A stretch of 33,199 bases of DNA from an uncultured Porphyromonadaceae bacterium (GTDB lineage: Bacteria > Bacteroidota > Bacteroidia > Bacteroidales > Muribaculaceae), in assembly GCA_902461565.1 (NCBI GenBank), contig CABPYL010000036.1, positions 1 to 33,199 of the forward strand, given 5' to 3'. Position 1 is the first letter of the stretch. Every line of letters starts with the position of its first letter. Below, piece by piece: positions 12,353 through 20,434 of the stretch. The notes under the pieces are model-generated. The model saw only the letters and a program-made list of their open reading frames with translations. It was not told where the DNA came from and ran no database searches. The translations under genes were made by a program, and so were the position numbers.

Positions 12353-15300
12353 TTAGAATGTTACGGAAAGACCGCCGGAAAGTGTACGGATGGTAGAATA
12401 ATATGTGTTGCCGCTACCGCCGGAGATAGACTGACGGGGATCGAGACCCTGACGCTTGCTCCACAGCCATACATTGTCGGCATTGAAATAGATGCGGCAG
12501 CTCTTGAGATACATCTTGTGGCACCAGTTATCGGGCAGGCTGAAACCGAACACGATATTGGAGAGGCTCAGATAAGAGGAGGGAGTGAGCCAGCGGTCGG
12601 AAGCCATAGCGGTGTAGGTGTCGCCGTACTGGAAGCGCGGGATGTTGCTGTCGGGATTCTCGGGAGTCCATGCGTTCAGAATATCGGCGTGGTAATTGGT
12701 ACCACGGTTGCTGGAGTCGGGGCTACCCATAAGAACGGCATAAGCGCCGTCGTAAGTCTGGCCACCGATAGCATAGTCAAAGCTGACAGAGAGGTCGAAC
12801 CACTTGTAGCGCAGGCTGGTGCCGAAACCGCCGTAAACGTCGGGAAGGGCCGAGCCGCAAAGATACTGGGTAGCATCAGAATATTTCTTGGTTGTCTTGG
12901 TCAGGTAACCGTCTGAAATCTTCTGGCCGTTTTCATCGAGAAGAGGCTTACCATTGGCATCCTTCTTGAACTGCTCTTCTTCTCTGTACCACAGAGATTC
13001 ACCGGTATTCTTGTCTACGCCGGCAAATTTGGGCAGATAGAAAGTATATGCACTGTGGCCTTCGGTGAAGAAGTAGTTGCCGCTGGAGTAACCGGCCTCG
13101 CCGGTAGGAATAGTTGTAGACTTGCGTTCCTCGGGCAGGTATGTTATTTCGTTCTTGTACCAGGTGAGGTTGGCGTTAACGGTCCATTCAAGATCTTTGC
13201 TCTTGAGAATAGTTCCGTGGAGGTCGAGTTCTATACCCCTGTTCTCCATATCGCCGACATTGGCGTAGTAACCGCTCCAGCCCATAGATGGCGGCAGAGG
13301 GAAGTAATAGAGCATATCCGAAGTCTTGCGGATGAAGCCTTCGAAGCTACCGGTAAGACGGTTGTCCAGCACACCGAATTCGAAGCCGGCGTTGAAGTTA
13401 CCGTTGGTTTCCCAGGTAATGTTCTCGTTACCCATCTGGTTGGGTACAAGCGAGGGAGTACCGTTGTTGTTCTGGATTGCGTAGGTATTGATATAGTTGA
13501 AGTCGCCGATGTTGTCGTTACCCTGCGAACCGTAGGATACTTTCAGTTTCAGCATGTCTACCCAGGTGATTTCCTCCATGAAGCTCTCGTCGCTCAGAAG
13601 CCATGCGGCGGAAGCACTCCAGAAGTTACCCCAGCGGTGCTTGGGATGGAAACGGCTGGAAGCATCGCGACGGTAGGATACGGCAGCGAAGTAGCGGTCG
13701 GAGTAGTCATAGAGGGCACGGAAAATCCAGCCTTCGTTATTGTATTTGCCATAGCCCGATCCGGCGTTTACAACGTTGATATAACCGCCGAGTTCGGATG
13801 CGCCGGGATAGAACAGTGTGTTCTTGGAACCGCTGACACTGGTAGTTACATCTTTATAATATTCGTGTGCGGCAAGAACGCCTACCGAGTGATCACCATA
13901 ATCGTGGTTCCAGTTGAGCATCTGCTGGAGAGTATATGCAACGTCGCGTGTATCGCCTTTGACGAGTGAGCCGCCGAGGCTGGCACTCTGGCCGTAATAT
14001 GGATTACCGTAGCTTGTACCGTGGTTTGTGAATACCTCAACGGCGTTGTTGCTGGTAAAGGTGATATCGTAGGGGAACTTGATATCGAAGCCTGCATCGC
14101 CGGCGAAAGTGTCGCCGTTGGTCTTGGACCAGTCGAGGGCGCTCAGGCCGATAGCGTTGGAGTTGGCGAATATAGGACGCATCATGCCGGCGTTCAGGCC
14201 GCTGCCGAAGTCATATATAGTTATACCGTTGGAGTCGGTCATGATATTGCCCTGACCGTCACGTACGTACAGCGGATAGATAGGAGCAATACCGGTAACG
14301 GCCGCGAAGGGGTTTGCGGAGGATGCTGCATTACCTTCCTCATCGCCATAGCTCTCAATATCGTAGTGCGAGTAGCGGGCACCTGCCGAAATCTTGAGCC
14401 ACGATTTTGCCTGGGTGCTGGCACGCAGGTTGGCTGTGATACGGCTGAATCCGGACTGCGGGGTGATACCGTCGTTGTTCAGGTAGCCGAGCGAGAAGTA
14501 GAACTGGTTGTTGTCGGTACCCTTGGAAACGGACATGTTGTATTCCTGCCGCAGGCTGTTGTGGTAAGCTGCGTCAATCCAGTTGTCGGGGGTAAGATAA
14601 TACTGGGCGCCGTTATAGTCTACAGTGCGACCAAGAGTAGCATTGGGGTTCAGTTTACCGTTGAGACCGATAAGAGTCTGGCCGTTGGGAACGGTATATA
14701 CATTGTAACCGAGGCTGTACTCGTTGCTGAACATATTGTTGTTTGCCCATGCGCTGGAGGACTCGTGGTTATAGCCGAGGCCATTTCTTGCGTAGTTATA
14801 GAGGCTCTTGTAATATGTCTCGTAGTACATCGCCGGGTTCTTGATATAGTCATAGTCTTTCTGAGCTCGGGAGTTGGAACCCAACTTCATGTCAAGCGAC
14901 ACTGTAGCGTCGCCGGCCTTTGCACGCTTGGTGGTGATAAGGATAACACCATTTGCACCGCGGGCACCGTAGAGGGCTGCGGAAGCTGCGTCCTTCAGCA
15001 CGGTCATAGACTCGATATCGTTGGTGTTGATGGTCTGCATAGCACCGGAGAAGGGCGTGCCGTCCATAATGATCAGAGGGTCTTTGCCGGCGTTGAGCGA
15101 AGAGATACCGCGGATACGGATTGCGGGGTCGTCGCTACCGGGAGCACCGGAGGAATTGGACATCTGCACGCCTGCCACCTTACCCTTGATGGCGTTAAGA
15201 GGATTGGAAACCTGTGCATTTTCAATTTCTGCGGCACCAACAACCGCAGCGGAACCTGTAAAGGCTGCTCGTGTGGATTTACCGTAGGCCACTGTGATGA

Positions 15301-15607
15301 CCTCGTTGAGCAAGTTGGATTCGGCGTGCATTCGAATCTTCATGTCGCCATCGGTAATCTTTACACTCTGCGCCTTGTAACCCACGTAGGAAAATTCGAG
15401 GTGGGTGGCAGACGCCGGAACCTTAAGGGAAAAGTTGCCGTCGACGTCGGTAGCGACGCCGTAGCCACTTCCTGCCGTAACGGAGACGCCAATCAGCGGC
15501 TCGTCGTTCTCGGCATCCACGACAGTACCATGAACCGTACGCGTCTGAGCCGACGCATACAAGCCGATGGAAATAACTGCCAGAAGTAATAGAAACAGCT
15601 TTTTCAT
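12353..15607 (-). CDS. susC: SusC/RagA-family TonB-linked outer-membrane transporter
   Basis: A 1084-residue protein of normal SusC length. The signal peptide (1-20, ending YASA) leads into a carboxypeptidase-D regulatory-like domain (about 23-95, starting TVHGTVVDAENDEPLIG). A TonB-box-like segment NEVITVAYG follows at 101-109. The plug domain ends in the SusC hallmark ALYGARGANGVILITTK (211-227). The long beta-barrel ends in LSVTF with terminal Phe. It imports a ligand across the outer membrane using TonB energy, capped by the SusD next door. An in-frame ATG at 15712 would add 35 residues, but it lies inside the predicted promoter, so the ATG at 15607 is correct. No anti-sigma, hybrid two-component or glycoside hydrolase gene is adjacent, so neither regulation nor substrate is evident. 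Confidence 0.96.
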   Translation of the reverse strand: MKKLFLLLLAVISIGLYASAQTRTVHGTVVDAENDEPLIGVSVTAGSGYGVATDVDGNFSLKVPASATHLEFSYVGYKAQSVKITDGDMKIRMHAESNLLNEVITVAYGKSTRAAFTGSAAVVGAAEIENAQVSNPLNAIKGKVAGVQMSNSSGAPGSDDPAIRIRGISSLNAGKDPLIIMDGTPFSGAMQTINTNDIESMTVLKDAASAALYGARGANGVILITTKRAKAGDATVSLDMKLGSNSRAQKDYDYIKNPAMYYETYYKSLYNYARNGLGYNHESSSAWANNNMFSNEYSLGYNVYTVPNGQTLIGLNGKLNPNATLGRTVDYNGAQYYLTPDNWIDAAYHNSLRQEYNMSVSKGTDNNQFYFSLGYLNNDGITPQSGFSRITANLRASTQAKSWLKISAGARYSHYDIESYGDEEGNAASSANPFAAVTGIAPIYPLYVRDGQGNIMTDSNGITIYDFGSGLNAGMMRPIFANSNAIGLSALDWSKTNGDTFAGDAGFDIKFPYDITFTSNNAVEVFTNHGTSYGNPYYGQSASLGGSLVKGDTRDVAYTLQQMLNWNHDYGDHSVGVLAAHEYYKDVTTSVSGSKNTLFYPGASELGGYINVVNAGSGYGKYNNEGWIFRALYDYSDRYFAAVSYRRDASSRFHPKHRWGNFWSASAAWLLSDESFMEEITWVDMLKLKVSYGSQGNDNIGDFNYINTYAIQNNNGTPSLVPNQMGNENITWETNGNFNAGFEFGVLDNRLTGSFEGFIRKTSDMLYYFPLPPSMGWSGYYANVGDMENRGIELDLHGTILKSKDLEWTVNANLTWYKNEITYLPEERKSTTIPTGEAGYSSGNYFFTEGHSAYTFYLPKFAGVDKNTGESLWYREEEQFKKDANGKPLLDENGQKISDGYLTKTTKKYSDATQYLCGSALPDVYGGFGTSLRYKWFDLSVSFDYAIGGQTYDGAYAVLMGSPDSSNRGTNYHADILNAWTPENPDSNIPRFQYGDTYTAMASDRWLTPSSYLSLSNIVFGFSLPDNWCHKMYLKSCRIYFNADNVWLWSKRQGLDPRQSISGGSGNTYYSTIRTLSGGLSVTF

Positions 15608-15709
15608 ACTTAGAATATATTTGACATAAAAGTTGATTATTTGCTCTTTTTTATATTTCTTTTGTTGCAAAAAGTACACAGCACCTCCCTCCGGAGATGG
15701 AATTAAGCG

Positions 15710-15717
15710 CAAAGTTA
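15710..15717 (-). promoter_or_regulatory. -7 promoter element of the susC operon
   Basis: TAACTTTG on the minus strand matches TAnnTTTG fully. No good TTTG lies 19-21 bases upstream. The leader to the susC ATG would be about 100 bases, longer than other leaders here, and contains CCGGAGGGAGG (15684-15694). The AT-rich stretch from 15718 to the acetyltransferase stop shows nothing more. Confidence 0.65.
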
Positions 15718-15864
15718 CTATAAATATTTGAAACGAATACGCATTTGGAAAGAAAAAATGCCGAAAAATATGTTTTTAGGTAGCAAAATTCGATTATTTC
15801 TTCTGAATTGCTGATTTTAACAACTATTTTGTATTTAGGTTAGGAACCTGATCAGGCAAACTGC

Positions 15865-16905
15865 TTAATCCAGCATCAGGGTCATGTAGGGGCGACGGAC
15901 GGGCAGCTCGAGCACCTTGCCTATGCGCTCGTTGCTGAACAGCACGGCCGCAAGGGTATCGATCCGCACCTCAAGGTCGGAATGCCCCCCAAAAGCCACT
16001 GGTTTGCGACACTCGCCGTCGCGAATGGTATAATAACCCGTATTGACCTCGATCATAGGGTCTTTAACATATATGGCATAGTTAAGGCCGGGGTGTTCGG
16101 CAGCAATGGCACCTAACAGCGGCATAGGGTCGACAATGCGAGCCATGCCATAAGGACGGAGGAAGCAATTCTCTCCGGACAGCGGAGGGCGCTCCACCAT
16201 TATGGCAACCTCTCCTGCGAGGTCGCGCAGTTGCGCCAAAGCTGCTTCGGCGGCATCACAATTATCGGCAAGGAGACACTTCACACGCACCAGGCCATCG
16301 ACCTCCGTAGCAAACAGAATAGCCTCGCTGCCATCGGTACTGCGGACGGCCACTATCCTCCCCTCGTCGAGATTGTTGTCGGCCAACAGGTTGGCGAAAT
16401 TGGCTGCACTATGCAACACGCCGCATCCGTATGCCCGTTCAAGGCGGCTGAAAATAGCGTAGGAAGGTTCCACAGGAACAAAACCACCGGCCTCGAATGT
16501 GTGCAGCGACGTATATCGCTCGCGGTCGACATAGAATGTTGTGGCGAAACCGAGACGGTCGTAAAAGAAATACAGATGATCCGACGCCGGCACGAGGTGG
16601 CATACCGCCACGCCACGCTCGCGGGCGCTACGGAGAGCCTCGCGTATAAGCCCGCTGGCAATACCGCGGGCGCGCGCCTCCGGCCGCGTGGCAACACAGC
16701 TCATATACTCCGACGGCACAGTACGGCCGTGAAAAAGAAAATCGTAGGGCTGCATAAGCAGCGCGCCTGTGGCTTTGCCGGATGATTCGCGGCTCAGATA
16801 AATCTGACTGTCATCGGTAACGACATCGTCGAAGAACCAGCGCCGCCACTCGTTGCTGTCGTTAAAGACACTGCGGTATATATCCTCGAATTCTTTCTTT
16901 TTCAT
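15865..16905 (-). CDS. GNAT-family N-acetyltransferase, two-domain Eis-like
   Basis: A 346-residue protein. The N-terminal GNAT domain has the acetyl-CoA pyrophosphate loop RPEARARGIASG (74-85), preceded by the beta-strand MSCVATRPE, and the typical YFFYDRLGF (112-120). The C-terminal half (about 160-346) has no catalytic motif but has the length and layout of the GNAT-like plus sterol-carrier-like domains of Eis-type enzymes. The substrate is unknown. The ATG at 16905 overlaps the upstream ndh stop as ATGA, a classic coupling arrangement. A TTG three codons upstream (16914) is a less likely start. No clear terminator follows. Confidence 0.86.
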   Translation of the reverse strand: MKKKEFEDIYRSVFNDSNEWRRWFFDDVVTDDSQIYLSRESSGKATGALLMQPYDFLFHGRTVPSEYMSCVATRPEARARGIASGLIREALRSARERGVAVCHLVPASDHLYFFYDRLGFATTFYVDRERYTSLHTFEAGGFVPVEPSYAIFSRLERAYGCGVLHSAANFANLLADNNLDEGRIVAVRSTDGSEAILFATEVDGLVRVKCLLADNCDAAEAALAQLRDLAGEVAIMVERPPLSGENCFLRPYGMARIVDPMPLLGAIAAEHPGLNYAIYVKDPMIEVNTGYYTIRDGECRKPVAFGGHSDLEVRIDTLAAVLFSNERIGKVLELPVRRPYMTLMLD

Positions 16906-18182
16906 CTTTCCCAATATGTTCGTACAGGATAACGGTCGGGACGGAAAAGCAGTTTATAGCCGCCGGAGAATGTCCAGTAGTTCCAGATCCAGTTAAGGAG
17001 CACCATAGCGCGGTTGCGCATACCCAACAGCGACATCAGATGTACCGTTAGCCATGTGAACCATGCAAACCAGCCGCTTAGATGCATTTTGCCCATATCC
17101 ACCACCGCGCGGTTGCGTCCAATTGTAGCCATAGAGCCTTTGTCGTGATAGACGAAAGGAGAGCGCCTTTCGGGGTTGCTGAGGTTACGCGCGAGCGCGG
17201 CGCCCATCTGCATGGCCACCTGAGCCACCTGAGGGTGCCCGTGAGGATATTTCTCTGTAGTCATCAGGGCGATGTCGCCTACAGCGTAGACGTCTTTCAG
17301 GCCCTCCACGGCGCAATATTCGTCCACAGCGAAACGTGCGCCTCGGCCCGGGCGGATATCGGTACCTCCGAGAGTGAAAGTCACACCGGTAACGCCTGCG
17401 GTCCAGATAACGGTACATACTTCTATCTCTGTGCCGTCGGCGAAGGTGATTCTGTTGCCGTCGAAGTTCTTCATCGTAACTCCCAGTCGCACATCCACCA
17501 TCAGCTGCCGCAGCCCCTTGAGAGCATCGGCCGACGAACGCGGCCCCATAGCGCCGAGGAGCGCATTGCTGCCCTCAACAAGAACCACGCGCATTTCGTC
17601 GGGCCGGATAAGCGGATACTCGCGCCGCAGGGCAAAACGTTTAAGCTCGCCCAAAGCACCGGCAATCTCCACTCCGGCAGGGCCTCCGCCCACAACCACA
17701 AAGGTGAGCAGACGACAACGCTCGGCCGGGTCGGTGCTTAGCGATGCCCGCTCCAGATTGTTGATAACCTCGTTGCGCGTGCGTATTGCCTCGGTAGTAC
17801 TTTTTATAGTGCAGACATGCTTCTGCAGGTCGGGGATACCGAAGAAATTATTTGTAGTGCCGGCAGCTATAACGAGGCTGTCGTAAGCCACGGTCTCGTA
17901 ATCGGTATGCACTCTTTTGGCCGCAGTGTCGATACGTCTTACGGTGCCGATATGGAATGTGCAGCCGCTGTAGCGCCTGCCGCGCAACTCGCGCCGCAAC
18001 GGAAAAGAGATACTGGCTGGCTCAAGCCCGGCCGAGGCAACCTGATAGAACAACGGCGGGAAACTGTGATAATTGTTTTTGTCGATTATCATTACCTCCC
18101 ACTGCCGCTTGTCTATATCCCGCGCGATACGCAGACCGGCGAAACCGCCCCCTATTATAACAAGTTTTTTCCTGGAGTTCAT
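16902..18182 (-). CDS. ndh: Type II NADH dehydrogenase (NADH:quinone oxidoreductase)
   Basis: A 426-residue flavoprotein of normal NDH-2 length. The FAD-binding Rossmann motif is GGGFAG (11-16). The NADH-binding motif is VVVGGGPAGVE (162-172). YAVGD (299-303) is the second FAD contact, and PQVAQVAMQMG (317-327) matches the quinone-site AQxAxQ region. Hydrophobic helices at about 371-402 (WFAWFTWLTVHLMSLL) fit the membrane-binding C-terminus. It passes electrons from NADH to quinone without pumping protons, on the inner face of the cytoplasmic membrane. It is first in a two-gene unit with the GNAT gene. A weak TAAAGTTG (18206-18199) lies just upstream and could be a -7 box, but the leader would be very short. 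Confidence 0.94.
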   Translation of the reverse strand: MNSRKKLVIIGGGFAGLRIARDIDKRQWEVMIIDKNNYHSFPPLFYQVASAGLEPASISFPLRRELRGRRYSGCTFHIGTVRRIDTAAKRVHTDYETVAYDSLVIAAGTTNNFFGIPDLQKHVCTIKSTTEAIRTRNEVINNLERASLSTDPAERCRLLTFVVVGGGPAGVEIAGALGELKRFALRREYPLIRPDEMRVVLVEGSNALLGAMGPRSSADALKGLRQLMVDVRLGVTMKNFDGNRITFADGTEIEVCTVIWTAGVTGVTFTLGGTDIRPGRGARFAVDEYCAVEGLKDVYAVGDIALMTTEKYPHGHPQVAQVAMQMGAALARNLSNPERRSPFVYHDKGSMATIGRNRAVVDMGKMHLSGWFAWFTWLTVHLMSLLGMRNRAMVLLNWIWNYWTFSGGYKLLFRPDRYPVRTYWER

Positions 18183-18271
18183 TCAAGTTGGATTTACACA
18201 ACTTTAACACCTGCGGGCAGGGAAAGGTTTATCGGTTCGCGCAGGAATGTATGATAATGACCGCACCGGAA

Positions 18272-18304
18272 TAAAAATCCCCGCACGGGCTATGCCGGCG
18301 GGGA
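18272..18304 (-). terminator. Intrinsic terminator of gdhA
   Basis: Stem TCCCCGC (18278-18284) with GCGGGGA (18298-18304), extended inside by GGC/GCC pairs. On the minus strand it is followed by TTTTT (18277-18273). It lies 22 bases after the gdhA stop and separates it from ndh. Confidence 0.85.
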
Positions 18305-18326
18305 CCGATACTGAATATTGTCGGAA

Positions 18327-19664
18327 TCAGATTACACCCTGGCCCATCATGGCGTTTGCAACCTTCATGAAGCCGGCGATGTTGGCACCCTTCATATAGT
18401 TGATATATCCGTCGGGCTCTACACCGTAGCGCAGGCACTGCTCGTGGATATCGGTCATGATAGTGTGGAGCTTCTGGTCAACCTCGTCGGCGCCCCACTG
18501 CAGGTGCATGGCGTTCTGGCTCATTTCCAGGCCGGAGGTAGCCACGCCGCCGGCGTTCACAGCCTTGCCGGGAGCGTATGTTGTGCGGCTTGCGATAAAA
18601 GCGTCGATAGCCTCGGGAGTGCAGCCCATGTTGGATACCTCGGCAACCATTTCAACACCGTTGGCGATAAGCTGCTTGGCGTCGTCGCCGTTAAGCTCGT
18701 TCTGTGTGGCGCACGGGAGGGCGATATCAACTTTGCGCTCCCAGGGTTTCTTGCCTGCGAAGAATTCGGAGCCGGGGAAACGCTCGGCATAGGGAGCGAC
18801 AACGTCGTTGCCAGATGCACGGAGTTCCAGCATGTAGTTGATCTTTTCTGCGTCCAGACCGGCTGGATCGTAAACATAGCCGTCGGGACCGGAGATTGTA
18901 ACGACCTTGGCGCCGAGTTCTGTGGCCTTGAGGGCAGCACCCCATGCCACGTTACCGAAGCCGGAGATTGCGATTACCTTGCCCTTGATATCGTCGTTAC
19001 GCTGCTTGAGCATGTTCTGAACGAAATAGAGAGCGCCGAAACCTGTAGCCTCGGGACGGATGCGGCTGCCGCCGAATTCCAGAGCCTTGCCGGTAAAGGT
19101 GCCGTCGTGCTGGTTTACCAGACGCTTGTACATGCCGAACATATAGCCAACCTCGCGGCCGCCTACGCCGATATCGCCTGCAGGAACGTCGCGGTCGGGA
19201 CCGAGATTTTTCCACAAACCGAGTATGAAAGCCTGGCAGAAGCGCATGATTTCACGGTCGCTCTTGCCGCGGGGCGAGAAGTCGCTGCCGCCCTTGGCGC
19301 CGCCCATAGGCAGGGTGGTGAGGGCATTTTTGAAGGTCTGTTCGAAGCCGAGGAACTTGAGGATAGACAGGTTTACGGAAGCATGGAAACGGATACCGCC
19401 CTTGTACGGGCCGATAGCATTGTTGAACTGCACGCGGTAGCCGAGGTTGTTCTGTACCTCGCCCTTGTCGTCGATCCAGGTTACACGGAAGGTTACGATA
19501 CGGTCGGGCTCGACCATACGCTCTATAATTTTATTGCGTTCGAATTCGGGATGCTGGTTGTAGACGTCCTCTACTGACATTAGAACTTCGCGGACGGCCT
19601 GAAGGTATTCCTTCTCGCCCGGATGCTTGGCCTCGAGAGCCGACATGAGGTTATTGATGTCCAT
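18327..19664 (-). CDS. gdhA: Glutamate dehydrogenase, NADP-type hexameric class
   Basis: A 445-residue protein, the typical length of the bacterial hexameric (about 50 kDa) class. The substrate domain contains NNAIGPYKGGIRFH (81-94) and LPMGGAKGGSDF (118-129) with catalytic Lys124. The dinucleotide fold starts with IAISGFGNVAWGAA. It interconverts 2-oxoglutarate plus ammonium with glutamate and is the main ammonium-assimilation enzyme in gut Bacteroidales. NADP preference is inferred from the subgroup, not from a read residue. It is a single-gene unit with its own -7 element and terminator. The leader is about 55 bases. Confidence 0.96.
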   Translation of the reverse strand: MDINNLMSALEAKHPGEKEYLQAVREVLMSVEDVYNQHPEFERNKIIERMVEPDRIVTFRVTWIDDKGEVQNNLGYRVQFNNAIGPYKGGIRFHASVNLSILKFLGFEQTFKNALTTLPMGGAKGGSDFSPRGKSDREIMRFCQAFILGLWKNLGPDRDVPAGDIGVGGREVGYMFGMYKRLVNQHDGTFTGKALEFGGSRIRPEATGFGALYFVQNMLKQRNDDIKGKVIAISGFGNVAWGAALKATELGAKVVTISGPDGYVYDPAGLDAEKINYMLELRASGNDVVAPYAERFPGSEFFAGKKPWERKVDIALPCATQNELNGDDAKQLIANGVEMVAEVSNMGCTPEAIDAFIASRTTYAPGKAVNAGGVATSGLEMSQNAMHLQWGADEVDQKLHTIMTDIHEQCLRYGVEPDGYINYMKGANIAGFMKVANAMMGQGVI

Positions 19665-19722
19665 AATTCTTAGTTTTAGTTAGGTGTGTTTTCCTGTAGG
19701 TGAAAAATTTGGTTATCTCCGG

Positions 19723-19730
19723 CAAAGATA
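19723..19730 (-). promoter_or_regulatory. -7 promoter element of gdhA
   Basis: TATCTTTG on the minus strand is an exact TAnnTTTG match, giving a start near 19719 and a leader of about 55 bases. No TTTG is seen at the expected -33 position. Confidence 0.65.
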
Positions 19731-19826
19731 CTCTTTTTTCTGAAATGATGTATGTTTTTTGTAAAAATTAATCATTTTGCAAGCAAAATAGTGTCCGGCA
19801 CCCCGATTTCGGCTCCGACAAAGGCT

Positions 19827-19863
19827 AAAAATCCCTGAAACGGAAGCCGTTTCAGGGATTTTT
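19827..19863 (-). terminator. Intrinsic terminator of the calcium-ATPase/acetyltransferase unit
   Basis: A perfect 17-bp stem AAAAATCCCTGAAACGG (19827-19843) with its complement (19847-19863) and a 3-base loop. The A run at the left becomes the U tract on the minus strand. It lies 18 bases after the acetyltransferase stop. Confidence 0.9.
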
Positions 19864-19881
19864 GTTATATCAGGCTTTATT

Positions 19882-20415
19882 TCACTGTTCCGTCTTGCGG
19901 TACCGCACCACTTTTGCGGGCACCCCTGCAACAATGGCGAACGGCGGCACATCCCTGGTAACCACCGCGCCGGCGCCTATCACCGCGCCGTGGCCAATGC
20001 GGACACCGGGCATAATGATTGCACGCGTGCCAATCCACACATCATCCTCTATCACCGTTTTGCCGGGATGCGGTGCCGCACCCTGCAAGCCCATAGGAAT
20101 GTCGGTGCGCCCTATTTCGTGAGAACGTCCGAGTATAACGACCTCGGGACCCATCATCACGTAATCGCCTATCTCCAGCGGACCCCGCACACGACAGCGT
20201 ATGCCAAGGCCAGAGTTACTGCCGATACTGATACCTTTGCCGGCGTTGAAGTTGGCAAGATGCTCGATATTGATGTTTTTGCCATGCGAATCCAGACACT
20301 TGCCGCCGATAAAGGAGCGGACCCTGCGCACAGGCTTACTCCAGGGTAAGGGCAGATCGGTTGCCGGCAGCCAGCGCGCGAACCCGAGGTACAATATCAG
20401 CCAGAAATATCTCAT
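19882..20415 (-). CDS. Hexapeptide-repeat O-acetyltransferase (left-handed beta-helix)
   Basis: A 177-residue protein. The N-terminal 15 residues are hydrophobic (RYFWLILYLGF) and may touch the membrane. Residues about 45-165 are hexapeptide repeats such as IEHLANFNAGKGISIG, LEIGDYVMMG, TVIEDDVWIGT and GVRIGHGAVIGAGAVV. The probable catalytic His99 is in ILGRSHE. VTRDVPPFAIVAGVPAKVVR is the standard ending of the maltose/galactoside/WcaF-like acetyltransferase group. It likely acetylates a sugar hydroxyl on a polysaccharide precursor using acetyl-CoA. It begins 19 bases after the calcium ATPase stop, so the two are probably co-transcribed, although no functional link is known. Confidence 0.9.
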   Translation of the reverse strand: MRYFWLILYLGFARWLPATDLPLPWSKPVRRVRSFIGGKCLDSHGKNINIEHLANFNAGKGISIGSNSGLGIRCRVRGPLEIGDYVMMGPEVVILGRSHEIGRTDIPMGLQGAAPHPGKTVIEDDVWIGTRAIIMPGVRIGHGAVIGAGAVVTRDVPPFAIVAGVPAKVVRYRKTEQ

Positions 20416-20434
20416 AATATATATGCGTTTCCGT

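Noticed and set aside
14021..15589. A 522-residue open frame antisense to susC, and similar long antisense frames at 6019-7770 and 3781-5040
   Set aside because: They lie wholly opposite genes with clear family motifs and show no family features, signal peptide or promoter of their own. Long antisense frames arise from the codon bias of the real genes.
15608..15712. Longer susC start at 15712
   Set aside because: The ATG lies within the -7 promoter element, the extra residues have no signal character, and a clean signal peptide begins at 15607.
15836..15851. Terminator for the acetyltransferase gene
   Set aside because: The AGGTT/AACCT stem is only five base pairs and has no T run on the minus strand.
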